DNA of 59,890 nt from Ruthenibacterium lactatiformans (GCF_000949455.1 NZ_JXXK01000025.1:1-59890), one strand, 5' to 3'; positions 41,199 to 49,907 are shown, counted from the first letter of the stretch. Numbers and translations: made by a program. Notes: generated by a model from the letters alone, not told the origin.

Positions 41199-43001
41199 TT
41201 GGCACAGAAAAACATCCGCAATTTCTGCATCATCGCCCATATCGACCACGGCAAGTCCACCCTGGCCGACCGCATCCTGGAATGTACCCAGGCCGTGGAC
41301 GAGCGCCAGATGGAGGCCCAGCTTCTGGATAACATGGAGCTGGAGCGCGAGCGCGGCATCACCATCAAGGCGCGCGCCGTTACCCTGCACTATACGGCAA
41401 AGGACGGGCAGGATTACGAGTTCAACCTCATCGACACGCCGGGCCATGTGGACTTCAACTACGAGGTGAGCCGAAGTCTGGCCGCCTGCGAGGGCGCTGT
41501 GCTGGTGGTGGACGCCAGCCAGGGCGTGGAAGCGCAGACGCTGGCCAACACCTACCTTGCGCTGGAGCACGATCTGGAGCTGGTGCCCATCCTGAACAAG
41601 ATCGACCTGCCCAGCGCCGAGCCGGACCGCGTGGCCCACGAGGTGGAGGACGTGATTGGTCTGCCGTGCATGGACGCACCCCGCGTCTCCGCCAAAATGG
41701 GCGTGGGCATCCAGGATGTTCTGGAGCGTGTCATCACCGATATCCCCGCGCCGAAAGGCGATGCAGATGCGCCGCTGAAAGCGCTGATCTTCGACGCGGT
41801 GTACGACCCCTACAAGGGCGTCATCGTCTATCTGCGCGTGTTCGACGGCCGCCTTTCCGTGGGCGAGCCCGTGAAGCTGATGCAGACGGGCGCTCAATTC
41901 ACGCCCGTGGAGGTCGGCCATATGGGCGCTACGGCGCTGGCTCCCTGCGGCACGCTGGAGGCGGGTGAGGTAGGTTATTTCACCGCGTCCATCAAAACGC
42001 TGGAGGACACCCGCGTAGGCGACACCATCACGGGTGTGTCCGCTCCCACGGCTGAGGCGCTGCCCGGCTACCGCAAGGTGACGCCGATGGTGTTCTGCGG
42101 CATTTATCCCGCCGACGGCGCGGATTATCCCGACCTGAAGGACGCGCTGGAAAAGCTTCGCCTGAACGATGCGTCCCTGAGCTTTGACGCAGAGACCAGC
42201 GTGGCGCTGGGCTTTGGCTTCCGGTGCGGCTTTCTTGGCCTTCTGCATCTGGAGATCATCATCGAGCGCCTGGAGCGCGAGTTCGACCTGGACCTTATCA
42301 CCACCGCCCCCAGCGTGGAATACCGCATCACGCTGACAGACGGTGCCGTAAAACTCATCGACAACCCCACCAATTACCCCGATCCGGCGCAAATCGCCAA
42401 GGCCGAGGAGCCGTTCGTGGATGCGCATATCTATACCCCTACCGATTATGTGGGCAGCCTGATGGAGCTGTGCCAGAACCGCCGCGGCATCATGCGGGAC
42501 ATGAAGTACATGGACGCCACCCGTGTAGATCTGCATTATGAGCTTCCGCTGGGCGAGATCGTATACGACTTCTTCGACGCTATCAAAAGCCGCAGCCGCG
42601 GCTACGCCAGCTATGACTATGAGATGAAGGGCTTTGTGGAATCCAAGCTGGTGAAGCTGGACATCCTGCTCAACGGCGACATGGTGGACGCGCTTTCGAT
42701 GATCGTCCACGCGGATACCGCTTATGCCAAGGGCCGCCGTCTGGCGGAAAAGCTGAAGGAAAACATTCCCCGCCAGATGTTCGAGATCCCCATCCAGGCG
42801 GCCATCGGAGGCAAGATCATTGCCCGCGAAACCGTGAAGGCCATGCGCAAGGACGTTCTGGCCAAGTGCTACGGCGGCGACATCACCCGTAAGAAAAAAC
42901 TTCTGGAAAAGCAGAAGGAAGGCAAAAAGAAGATGCGCCAGCTGGGTACGGTGCAGGTGCCCAGCGAGGCGTTCACCGCCGTGCTCAAGCTGGACGAATG
43001 A
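41199..43001 (+). CDS. lepA: elongation factor 4 (LepA), back-translocating GTPase
   Basis: A 600-residue translation GTPase. TTG 41199 is chosen: GGAGG precedes it by eight bases and the family N-terminus KNIRNFCIIAHIDHGKSTL follows directly. GTP motifs are AHIDHGKST, the switch ERGITIKA, DTPGH and NKIDLP. The EF4-specific C-terminal domain is present and ends with GTVQVPSEAFTAVLKLDE, including ITRKKKLLEKQKEGKKKMR. The enzyme acts on stalled ribosomes. An alternative upstream frame to 41101 lacks family similarity. The leader carries the repeat-derived promoter of copy A. Confidence 0.97.
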   Translation: MAQKNIRNFCIIAHIDHGKSTLADRILECTQAVDERQMEAQLLDNMELERERGITIKARAVTLHYTAKDGQDYEFNLIDTPGHVDFNYEVSRSLAACEGAVLVVDASQGVEAQTLANTYLALEHDLELVPILNKIDLPSAEPDRVAHEVEDVIGLPCMDAPRVSAKMGVGIQDVLERVITDIPAPKGDADAPLKALIFDAVYDPYKGVIVYLRVFDGRLSVGEPVKLMQTGAQFTPVEVGHMGATALAPCGTLEAGEVGYFTASIKTLEDTRVGDTITGVSAPTAEALPGYRKVTPMVFCGIYPADGADYPDLKDALEKLRLNDASLSFDAETSVALGFGFRCGFLGLLHLEIIIERLEREFDLDLITTAPSVEYRITLTDGAVKLIDNPTNYPDPAQIAKAEEPFVDAHIYTPTDYVGSLMELCQNRRGIMRDMKYMDATRVDLHYELPLGEIVYDFFDAIKSRSRGYASYDYEMKGFVESKLVKLDILLNGDMVDALSMIVHADTAYAKGRRLAEKLKENIPRQMFEIPIQAAIGGKIIARETVKAMRKDVLAKCYGGDITRKKKLLEKQKEGKKKMRQLGTVQVPSEAFTAVLKLDE

Positions 43002-43060
43002 GCGCAGCGCCCGGCCGCCGAAGCTTTCTGCCTTTGGTTTGAAGGTCTGGAGAAAATATT

Positions 43061-43417
43061 ATGAAGCTGAAATGTGTGAATATTGCGACGCCAAACCCCT
43101 CCGCAATGAGCCGATTTTACTCGCTGGTACTGGGCCAGCCCTGCCGGCGGCGCGCTCCAAACCGCTTCGAAATTCCCGCCGGCGGCGCTTTTGTCGTTAT
43201 CACGCACTCCGACACAAAAACACCTGTCAACCCCGATTGCTGCGGACTGGAGTTTGCGGTCGACGACGTAGACGCGGAATACGAACGTCTGCTTACTGCG
43301 GGTATTTCTGTGGAACGCCCTCCCGTCACTTACCCGTGGGGGTACCGCGCCATCGGATTTCGCGATCCGGACGGCAATAACATCGATTTTACGGCGTATG
43401 TTGGTAAACCGGAATAA
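43061..43417 (+). CDS. VOC/glyoxalase-superfamily protein
   Basis: A 118-residue protein with two beta-alpha-beta-beta-beta halves: KCVNIATPNPSAMSRFYSLV at the start, CCGLEFAVDDVDAEYERLL in the second half, and GFRDPDGNNIDFTAY at the end, the usual VOC finish. Family members bind metal and act on glyoxals, antibiotics or aromatics; the substrate is open. The ATG at 43061 follows GGAGAAAAT. It is 59 bases after lepA on the same strand and ends at a strong terminator. Confidence 0.85.
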   Translation: MKLKCVNIATPNPSAMSRFYSLVLGQPCRRRAPNRFEIPAGGAFVVITHSDTKTPVNPDCCGLEFAVDDVDAEYERLLTAGISVERPPVTYPWGYRAIGFRDPDGNNIDFTAYVGKPE

Positions 43418-43440
43418 GGAACACGACGGCAGCATGCAAA

Positions 43441-43474
43441 AGCGGACGGCTGATAAAACAGCCGTCCGCTTTTA
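43441..43474. terminator. terminator after the VOC gene
   Basis: AGCGGACGGCTG-ATAAAA-CAGCCGTCCGCT followed by TTTATT. It lies between convergent genes. Confidence 0.9.
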
Positions 43475-43493
43475 TTCTTGTCGCCCGTACACC

Positions 43494-44663
43494 TTACAGC
43501 TCCGGTTCGGCCGAAGCCGCCGCGCCGCTCTGCGCGTCCGAGGACGCGCCCTCGCCGCCGATGACGCCCGTGGGGCTGACGCCGCCGAACAGCAGCGTGC
43601 CTTCCCTGTCCTTACCCACGATAGCCACGTAACTCTTACCCACATTGACCTGCAGCGCCGCGCCGTTCTCGTCCTTCAGGCGCAGCGGGTCCTCCGGGTT
43701 GCCTTTTTCCCATGTCACCGCACGGAACTTGCCGCCGTAGCAGTAATAGCCCGTGCCGCTGCTCATAGCGAAGTCCGTCACAAGATTGTTGGGGTCGTCG
43801 GGATTTTTCAGTTTTATATCCGTAAAAAGCACCAGTACGTTGTCAAACGCAAGCTGTGCGCCCGTGGATTCATCCACCTGCGGCGCGCCGTAAGCTGTTT
43901 TCAGATACTTGGCCGCAGCGGCGTCATAGGTGAGGGTCACCGCGCCGGAATCCGAAAAACTGAACGCCACGTCTGCGGCGTCACCTTGGGCAGGCACCAC
44001 CGGTTGAGCATCGTGAGCCACAAAATCGAACAATGCCTGGCTGGCGCCCGTTCCCGAAAGCCCCAGCTTTTCCATCCCCGCTGCAATCAACGCCGCGTCT
44101 GTGTACCAGCAGTGCTCATTGGCGTAACCGGCCGCACTGCGCGCTTCATCAAACACAAAGGACGTGGACCCCAAATACATGCCGTTGATGGTGGAATACT
44201 GATACTGGTTGAGCAGATTTTCAGCATAAATGCTGGTGCCGATGTGCACGATAACCGAGTTCAGCGGCATCGCGCACTGAAGATGCTGGTCCCGCGCGGA
44301 ACGCACCGGCCCCACCTGGGGCACCGTGTCCTTATCTGCGTACAGCGCAAGCAGGCGGGTGATGCCGCCCTCCGTCACCATTTCAAAAACCGCGTCGGCG
44401 CTGCCGATGCCCCGCTGGGGCAGTGCGGCCTGCGCATTGTTCACCATGACGGCCACGGGCCTGTCACCCGCCGCCAGCCCTTCGGCCAGCGCTTCGCCTG
44501 TGATGAGGTTGATCTCCGGCGCAGGGCCGTCCGGAATCAGCGGGCTGGCTCCCGGAGCAGAGGCGGAGGACGCGCTCTGCGTCCCCGACGAGGTGTTGTC
44601 GCCGCACGCCGTCATGCCAAACGCCAGCATAACGGCCAGCGCAAAAGCGATCATGCGTTTCAC
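43494..44663 (-). CDS. DUF3048 (YerB-type) lipoprotein, copy 1
   Basis: A 389-residue lipoprotein. The start GTG 44663 lies nine bases after AAAGGAG; the next ATG is too far from it. The lipobox is GMTAC. DUF3048 motifs are RPVAVMVNNAQAALPQRGIG, ADAVFEMVTEGGITRLLALY and VGPVRSARDQHLQCAMPL. Near the end are YYCYGGKFRAVTWEKGNP and NVGKSYVAIV. YerB-type proteins are found in Firmicutes; the best-known function is only general (cell envelope). It is the last of three tandem paralogues on this strand. Confidence 0.85.
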   Translation of the reverse strand: MKRMIAFALAVMLAFGMTACGDNTSSGTQSASSASAPGASPLIPDGPAPEINLITGEALAEGLAAGDRPVAVMVNNAQAALPQRGIGSADAVFEMVTEGGITRLLALYADKDTVPQVGPVRSARDQHLQCAMPLNSVIVHIGTSIYAENLLNQYQYSTINGMYLGSTSFVFDEARSAAGYANEHCWYTDAALIAAGMEKLGLSGTGASQALFDFVAHDAQPVVPAQGDAADVAFSFSDSGAVTLTYDAAAAKYLKTAYGAPQVDESTGAQLAFDNVLVLFTDIKLKNPDDPNNLVTDFAMSSGTGYYCYGGKFRAVTWEKGNPEDPLRLKDENGAALQVNVGKSYVAIVGKDREGTLLFGGVSPTGVIGGEGASSDAQSGAAASAEPEL

Positions 44664-44751
44664 GGGCTTCAACTCCTTTCCGTTGTTGATACATAAAACC
44701 GGGTCCGCCCCGCGCGCGTTTGCGGGCGGGGCGACGCGGGACGGCCGCGGA

Positions 44752-45957
44752 TCAGCCGTCCGTTTCTTCAAAGTTTTCCAGCGTGCTGTTGTCGCCGGTG
44801 GGCACCTCGGCCGTATCCGTGGCTGCCGCGCCCGCGTCATAGCTGAACTTTCCGGCCTCTTCCAGGTCCACCACTGCAAGATACGTCTTGCCGGGGTTCA
44901 CCTTTACGCTGGTCTCGTTGCCCTCGGCATCAACCAGATACAGCGCCTCAAGGGGAGAGCCCTTTTTCCAGCGGATCGGTTCCGCCTTTCCGCCGTTGAA
45001 GTAGTAGCCCACGCCGCCGAAGGTGTAATCCACTTTCTGAAGGTCGTAGCCGGATCCGCCCGGATCAGGATACACGTCAAAATCCGTGAACAGCACGATG
45101 ACGTTGTCGAACGAAAGCTGCGTGCCGTTGTTCGCGTCGGTGCTGGGCAGGATATCGCGGGCCGCATAGCTGTACTGGCTCATCAGATACTTACCGGCGG
45201 CGGCGTCCCAGTCGAAATAGGTGCGGTAGCTTTGGGAGTGCTCGATGGTGATGCCCAGCGCGTTATCGCCTGTCAGCACACGGGCGGGCTCATTGTAATT
45301 GACGAAGTCGAAGATCGGGCTGGTGTAGTCGCGGCGGGTATCGGCACCCAAGGCATCAATGGCTTTCTGGATAAAATCTCCATCCACATAAGCCGTGTGT
45401 TCCCGCGCCACATTCCCCTTACTTGCATCGCGTGGGAAATCACCCATCCGATCCAAATTCAAATCCATATCCTGATAAGAGTAATCCTTAACATACTGCG
45501 TCTGCACCACGCTCTCGCCGATATGCACATAAAGCGGCTGCAGCGGCAGGATAAGCTGGAAGAACTGGTCACGCGCGCTGCGCACGGGGCAGATCTCGGG
45601 CAGGTCCCGGTAATCGGTAAACAGGGCGCAAAAGCGGGTGATGCCGCCCTCCACCTTGATCTCGATGAGCACGTCGGCTTCGGACAGGCCGTTCTGCGGA
45701 CGCGCCTGCTGGTAAGAGGTATTGGAGATATTGTTCACCATGACAGCCGTGACGCGCTGGCCCTCGGGATAATCGTCACTCTTGGGCAGGCCGGTGAGGA
45801 CGGCCGGGTCATACGGCGGCTCCTGCGGCTCAGGCTCCGAGGAGGAAGCGGCTGGAGCGTCCGTCGTGCTGCCGGACGAAGCGGGCTTGTCGCCGCACGC
45901 CGTGAACACGGACGCCGCCAGAGCCAGGATCAAAAGCATGGAAAGAAATTTTTTCAT
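44752..45957 (-). CDS. DUF3048 (YerB-type) lipoprotein, copy 2
   Basis: A 401-residue lipoprotein. The signal peptide MKKFLSMLLILALAASVFTA ends at the lipobox Cys. The same domain is present: RVTAVMVNNISNTSYQQARP, ADVLIEIKVEGGITRFCALF, CPVRSARDQFFQLILPLQPL, NPGKTYLAVV. It is more diverged than the other two: NISNTSYQQARP replaces the usual ALPQRG form, and the downstream sequence differs. The ATG at 45957 follows AGGAGACC. It has 145 bases to the upstream copy and 88 to the downstream one. Confidence 0.85.
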   Translation of the reverse strand: MKKFLSMLLILALAASVFTACGDKPASSGSTTDAPAASSSEPEPQEPPYDPAVLTGLPKSDDYPEGQRVTAVMVNNISNTSYQQARPQNGLSEADVLIEIKVEGGITRFCALFTDYRDLPEICPVRSARDQFFQLILPLQPLYVHIGESVVQTQYVKDYSYQDMDLNLDRMGDFPRDASKGNVAREHTAYVDGDFIQKAIDALGADTRRDYTSPIFDFVNYNEPARVLTGDNALGITIEHSQSYRTYFDWDAAAGKYLMSQYSYAARDILPSTDANNGTQLSFDNVIVLFTDFDVYPDPGGSGYDLQKVDYTFGGVGYYFNGGKAEPIRWKKGSPLEALYLVDAEGNETSVKVNPGKTYLAVVDLEEAGKFSYDAGAAATDTAEVPTGDNSTLENFEETDG

Positions 45958-46103
45958 CTGATGGTCTCCTGTTGTAGTGATCTATTTTCAATATCGGGCA
46001 CTACTGCGTCATTCCGAGTACCGGGCCGCTCAAGACAATTGTCCGGGCAAAACGTTAGCCGGGAATCGTGCGGTGCTGCCAAAAATATTGAAGCAAAAAT
46101 ATT

Positions 46104-47279
46104 TTATTCCGCCGCCTGCCAAACAGGCGCCGTATCGTTGATGCGGAAATAGGAATACATGTCCAGCCCCACCACCGCAATATAGGTGCGGCCCGGGTTG
46201 ACTTCCACAGGCGTTTCGGCGCCGTCGGCGGACACGATGCGCAGCGGCTGTTCCGGCGCGCCTTTCAGCCATCGTACCGGCTCGCATCGTCCGCCGTTGA
46301 AATACCAGCCCACGCCGCCCCACGCAAAATTCACTTTCGTGAGAATGCCGCCGGGATATTTTTCGGTGTCCGTGAACAGCACCAGCAGGTTATCGAACGT
46401 GACGGCCTCACCGGTGTTCTCATCCAAATGCGGCGCGCCGAACTGTGATTTTACATATTGCGCTTTCTCTGCATCGTAGCGGAACGCGCTGTTGGCATAG
46501 CTGGAAAAACGGATATAGAGCTGGGACGCTTCCCCACCCGCCAGCACGCGGGGCTCCTGAACGTAGGGGACGAACTGGAACACGGCCTGCTGTGGGCCGT
46601 CCATCGCGGTATCCAGCCTGTATTGGGCGGCCGCCTGAGAAAACAACTCCCCGCTGGTGAACCAGCAATGCTCAATGGCCGCCGTCAGGTTGCGCTGTGC
46701 ATCCAACTCCAGCGCGCCGGCCTGAAAATAACCATCCAAAGATTTGGCCTCATAATGGTATTGGCTGAGAAGCGCCTTCGCATACGTGGAGCCGCCCACA
46801 TGCAGGTACATCGCTCCCAAGGGGAACATAAGCTGCACATGCTGGTCCCGAGCGGAGCGCACCGGCCCCACCTCGGGCATGGAAGTATAATCGGAATATA
46901 CGGCCATCAGACGGGTGATGCCGCCCTCGGTCACCATTTCATATACAAGATCCGCACTCTGCAGGCCACGCTGGGGCAGCGCCGCCTGAACGTTGTCGAG
47001 CATCACGGCCAGAGGCCGCATGCCCTCAGGCCAATCATCCGCTTTAGCAAGCCCTGTGAGGGGGTTCGCCGACGGGTCTGTCACGATAGCGGGCGTTTCC
47101 GGCTCGGGCTGCGGCTGCGGCTCCTGCGCAGACTGGGACACCGAGGAAGGCGCCGGCGCGCTGGAACTCCCGGAAGGCGGCGCGCCTGAGGCCGAGACCT
47201 GCCCGCCCGCAGTGCAGGCGCAAAGGCACATCACAGCCGTACTCAGCGCCAACAGGGCGCTGCACAAACGTTTCGTCAT
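46104..47279 (-). CDS. DUF3048 (YerB-type) lipoprotein, copy 3
   Basis: A 391-residue lipoprotein with lipobox LCLCAC. The ATG at 47279 follows GAGG; one at 47303 lacks a site. Motifs are RPLAVMLDNVQAALPQRGLQ, ADLVYEMVTEGGITRLMAVY, VGPVRSARDQHVQLMFPLGA and NPGRTYIAVV. It is closest to copy 1 in the central motifs. It is first in transcription order. The upstream 300 bases (47280-47580) show GC hairpins but no clear promoter. The three copies may bind different envelope ligands or partners. Confidence 0.85.
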   Translation of the reverse strand: MTKRLCSALLALSTAVMCLCACTAGGQVSASGAPPSGSSSAPAPSSVSQSAQEPQPQPEPETPAIVTDPSANPLTGLAKADDWPEGMRPLAVMLDNVQAALPQRGLQSADLVYEMVTEGGITRLMAVYSDYTSMPEVGPVRSARDQHVQLMFPLGAMYLHVGGSTYAKALLSQYHYEAKSLDGYFQAGALELDAQRNLTAAIEHCWFTSGELFSQAAAQYRLDTAMDGPQQAVFQFVPYVQEPRVLAGGEASQLYIRFSSYANSAFRYDAEKAQYVKSQFGAPHLDENTGEAVTFDNLLVLFTDTEKYPGGILTKVNFAWGGVGWYFNGGRCEPVRWLKGAPEQPLRIVSADGAETPVEVNPGRTYIAVVGLDMYSYFRINDTAPVWQAAE

Positions 47280-47584
47280 GCCTGTCAACCTCGCGATCGG
47301 CAAAACGAGACGGAAAGAAGCAAATAAGAAGAAAAGGCGGCATCTGTATAGACGAAGCAGCCTTATCTTTTGTTTCGTTCCCTATCCCGTTTTCACCATA
47401 GCGTTTCAGCGTAACTATCCTTATACAATATACACAAAACCGAAGCTTTTGTAAATAGGAAGGCAAACATTTCACACAAGAGCGGCGCCTTCAAGGAGGC
47501 AGGAAAGCCTCGGGAGCCGCGCTTTTCCGCGCACCGGCGGTGCGCGCACGGCGGCTACCGGCGGGACAATTTTCCGGCGGGGTA

Positions 47585-47613
47585 TTGACAGAATACCACC
47601 TGGCTGATATAAT
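47585..47613 (+). promoter_or_regulatory. consensus promoter of tRNA-Lys
   Basis: TTGACA at 47585-47590, exactly 17 bases, TATAAT at 47608-47613, ending 53 bases before the tRNA. Both hexamers match perfectly. Confidence 0.9.
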
Positions 47614-47666
47614 AGTCAAGCGTCATTGGAGAATACAGTATTTCCGTCTTTTCTCTTTTTCTTTAT

Positions 47667-47742
47667 GAGCCATTAGCTCAGTCGGCAGAGCATCTGCCTT
47701 TTAAGCAGGGTGTCCGGGGTTCGAATCCCCGATGGCTCACCA
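47667..47742 (+). tRNA. tRNA-Lys (anticodon TTT)
   Basis: Acceptor GAGCCAT pairs with ATGGCTC. D arm GCTC/GAGC, anticodon loop CTTTTAA, T arm CGGGG-TTCGAAT-CCCCG, CCA encoded. 76 bases. Single-gene unit with its own promoter and terminator. Confidence 0.97.
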
Positions 47743-47768
47743 CATCGGAATGGACTGCGCGCCATTCA

Positions 47769-47795
47769 AAAAGCCCCGCTTCGGCGGGGCTTTTC
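47769..47795 (+). terminator. terminator of tRNA-Lys
   Basis: AAAGCCCCGC-TTCG-GCGGGGCTTTT, 27 bases past the tRNA end. A GNRA-like tetraloop and T4 make it strong. Confidence 0.9.
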
Positions 47796-47919
47796 TCATG
47801 CTTCCGCCTCCTTTCCCCATCCGCCCACAAAATTTTGCGGCGCAAGCTTTCGCGGAGTCCAATGGCACCTGTGTTTCAGCGTCTGCATGGTATCTTTTTT
47901 CATCTGAAATGAACTGCGC

Positions 47920-47955
47920 GCCCGTTGGGAGCCCGGCTTTATGACGGGCCTTTTT
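47920..47955 (+). terminator. second hairpin with T-run before the zinc-ribbon gene
   Basis: GCCCGT pairs with ACGGGC around an inner GAGCCCGGCT, followed by CTTTTTATTTT. It may catch readthrough from tRNA-Lys. The stretch 47796-47919 holds no gene I can support. Confidence 0.5.
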
Positions 47956-47993
47956 ATTTTCTCCCGCCGTCTCTAACTTTTTTAAAGTTTTGG

Positions 47994-48022
47994 TTGACAT
48001 TCCCTCTTTTATAGCGTATACT
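47994..48022 (+). promoter_or_regulatory. promoter of the zinc-ribbon gene
   Basis: TTGACA at 47994-47999, 17 bases, TATACT at 48017-48022. Confidence 0.8.
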
Positions 48023-48064
48023 TAACTAATCGCCGAAGTGCGAACTAAATTAAAGAGGTACCAC

Positions 48065-48340
48065 ATGTTCCAAGACAAAACGATCGTCTGCAAAGATTGC
48101 GGACAGGAATTCACCTTCACCGCCAACGAGCAGGAGTTTTTTGCTGAAAAGGGCTTCACCAATGAGCCGCAGCGCTGCAAACCCTGCCGCGATGCCCGCA
48201 AAGGTGCTTCCAACAACCGCCAGGGCGGCGAGCGCCAGATGTTTGACGCTGTATGCGCTTCCTGCGGCCGTTCCTGCAAAGTTCCGTTCCAGCCCCGTAC
48301 AGACCGTCCGGTCTACTGCAGCGATTGCTTCCGTAAATAA
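48065..48340 (+). CDS. zinc-ribbon protein with two CxxC pairs
   Basis: A 91-residue cytoplasmic protein. The first half is a zinc ribbon (VCKDCGQEFTFTANEQEFFA, QRCKPCRDARK). The second half is another (AVCASCGRSCKVPFQPRTDR, then PVYCSDCF). Double zinc-ribbon proteins of this kind are common in Firmicutes and Chloroflexi and may bind nucleic acid; no defined function. The ATG at 48065 follows AAGAGGT. It is a single gene with a strong promoter and its own terminator, so it is likely well expressed. Confidence 0.8.
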   Translation: MFQDKTIVCKDCGQEFTFTANEQEFFAEKGFTNEPQRCKPCRDARKGASNNRQGGERQMFDAVCASCGRSCKVPFQPRTDRPVYCSDCFRK

Positions 48341-48350
48341 TTCGCAGCCG

Positions 48351-48374
48351 ACACGCCTTTCGGGGCGTGTTTTT
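48351..48374 (+). terminator. terminator of the zinc-ribbon gene
   Basis: ACACGCC-TTTCG-GGGCGTGT followed by T4-G-T4, ten bases past the stop. Confidence 0.85.
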
Positions 48375-48403
48375 GTTTTCTGCTCCGGCAGGCTTCGTCC
48401 GGC

Positions 48404-48440
48404 AAAAACGGCGTCCCGCGTTTCGGCGGGACGCCGTTTT
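48404..48440 (-). terminator. terminator of the GYxxG-repeat membrane protein gene
   Basis: AAAACGGCGTCCCGC pairs with GCGGGACGCCGTTTT, with A/T runs on both sides. It lies 16 bases beyond the minus-strand stop. Confidence 0.85.
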
Positions 48441-48455
48441 ACTTTCTTCGTGTAT

Positions 48456-49445
48456 TCACCAGCACCAATCGCAGGACGTATAGCCTTCGTCCTCGGCTTC
48501 CTGCCGCGTCATTTCCTTCGGTTTGATGACCAGCGGGCAGTCCGGTGAGCTGTGGTATCGGGAACCGAGGCGCTTGGACACCCACACACGTGTGTTCTTC
48601 TCCGCTTCCGCCGCGCTCTGCGCCGCGTCCGACGTACCGGAATCATATCCGGCATCGTATCCCTCGCTGGAGCCGTCCTCATGCCCTGCGGCATAGCCCT
48701 CCTCGTAGCCCTCGGTTTTGCCCTTGGCAAAGCCGGCGGTATAGCCGTCGTCATAGGTTCCTTTTTCCGCGATGGCTGCATCATAGCCTTCCTGATAGGT
48801 GCCGCGCTCCGCCATAGCCGCGGCAAAACCCGCGTCATAGGTTCCCTTTTCCGCAATGGCTCCGTTGTAGCCCCAGCGGTAAATGCCCGCCGCCGCAACG
48901 ATGAGCAGCACGACCCCGAGCGTGAGCCCAAAGGCCAGCACAAAGCGCCGGGTGTTTTTCGTCATCGCAGGCAGCCGGAGCCGCTTCCAGCTTTCCGGTA
49001 ATTCCCATAGGAACTTGCGGCCGCTGCCTCCACCCGGCAACTCTTTGTCGTCCGTCGGCTGCGCCCCGGCCTCCTCCGCAGCCTCCACGGCCGCAGAGAT
49101 CGCCACCGCCGTTCCGCTGCGTCCATCTGCCACGCCGCTGAAAAAGTCATCCACGTAAGCGCTTTCCATATATTGTTGCGCCGTCATGCCGTAGCAGGAT
49201 GCGATGCCCTGCACCAGCCGCAGCACGCGGCATTCTTCAGCGGGCACGTCCAACGTCCCACAGTTCTCCCGCCGCTGCGGGCCTGCGGGCATGACCTTCC
49301 AGCGCACCTGCTCCAGCCGCTCTTCCAGCTCTGTCATAGCGTCATCGAAAGAGACTCCGCGCTGTTCGGCAAACTGCCGTACCCGTGCAGCATACGCACA
49401 CGCTGTACCGCAGCGCCCGTCCATCTGGGGATATTGCTCCGCCAT
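48456..49445 (-). CDS. membrane protein with Tyr/Gly repeats and a C-terminal Ada-like Cys/His motif
   Basis: A 329-residue protein. ATG 49445 has GAGGTG upstream; ATGs at 49460 and 49478 are less well placed. Residues 1 to about 160 are cytoplasmic with scattered Cys (GRCGTACAYA, ENCGTLDV, EECRVL). One membrane span lies at about 168-190. Outside follow about 75 residues of repeats such as EKGTYDAGFAAAMAERGTY and YEEGYAAGHEDG. The end YHSSPDCPLVIKPKEMTRQE, then GYTSCDWCW, resembles the YHxxxC...GYxPCxxC zinc-type motif found in Ada and in ComEC/nuclease-associated tails. Function unknown. Repeat copy B, with two promoters, lies just upstream on the same strand. Confidence 0.75.
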   Translation of the reverse strand: MAEQYPQMDGRCGTACAYAARVRQFAEQRGVSFDDAMTELEERLEQVRWKVMPAGPQRRENCGTLDVPAEECRVLRLVQGIASCYGMTAQQYMESAYVDDFFSGVADGRSGTAVAISAAVEAAEEAGAQPTDDKELPGGGSGRKFLWELPESWKRLRLPAMTKNTRRFVLAFGLTLGVVLLIVAAAGIYRWGYNGAIAEKGTYDAGFAAAMAERGTYQEGYDAAIAEKGTYDDGYTAGFAKGKTEGYEEGYAAGHEDGSSEGYDAGYDSGTSDAAQSAAEAEKNTRVWVSKRLGSRYHSSPDCPLVIKPKEMTRQEAEDEGYTSCDWCW

Positions 49446-49589
49446 CTCTCTGCACCTCATTCCATCTCCGGCCGGCAAAAAAAATGCCGTCCCTTATTCC
49501 ATGTAAACATATCGCCGTTCCCACGGCAGAAGCCGGTCAACTCTATCAAATTTTCACATCATGTTTCGCATATCATCCGCATTCAGCGG

Positions 49590-49753
49590 GCGGGCATATT
49601 ATACCATGACGCCGCAAAGAGGCCTCAACAAAACCGCACCTGCTGCGGTTTTGCATGGTTCAATGTTCTCAAAGCCCTGTGCGCCAGCACAGGAGCGTGT
49701 GCGGCGCACACGCGCAGCCGCGCAAGCGGCAGCTTTGGGGGTTATTATACCAT
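49590..49753 (-). repeat. 164-bp dispersed repeat, copy B
   Basis: Inverted relative to copy A (40908-41071), the same length, 11 substitutions. It has both ATGGTATAATA boxes (TATAAT at 49749-49744 and 49603-49598 on the minus strand). It lies upstream of, and in the same direction as, the membrane-protein gene ending at 48456. Confidence 0.92.
49627..49739 (-). ncRNA. putative structured small RNA, copy B
   Basis: The same fold as copy A. P2 becomes CTGCCGC-TTGC-GCGGCTG, a compensatory T-A to C-G change. The P3 loop changes AAG to GCC with the stem intact. The P4 outer pair becomes T-G and its loop TGAC to TGGC. P1 has one new mismatch (CTTTGAG). The linker AACATTGAACCATGC and the terminator hairpin (49630-49652) are unchanged. 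A TATAAT at 49749-49744 fits a start near 49738. Confidence 0.7.
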
Positions 49754-49866
49754 ATGACGGGTCCGCTGAAAAGCACCAATCTAAGCCAAAAGATTTGTTC
49801 CGCCCGGGCCTTTCCTTTTTCCAGGCTCCACCGGTGGCGCTTTTTTCATTTTCCGCTTTATTTCCG

Positions 49867-49907
49867 AAAAAAACGCCACAGCTTTTCCAAAGAGCTGCGG
49901 CGTTTTT
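49867..49907 (-). terminator. terminator of the amidotransferase operon
   Basis: AACGCCACAGCT pairs with AGCTGCGGCGTT (one mismatch) and the minus strand continues into T7. It lies 19 bases beyond the hisH-like stop. Confidence 0.85.

Noticed and set aside
41052..42710. A 552-codon minus-strand frame
   Set aside because: Antisense shadow of lepA, whose motifs and length are complete on the plus strand.
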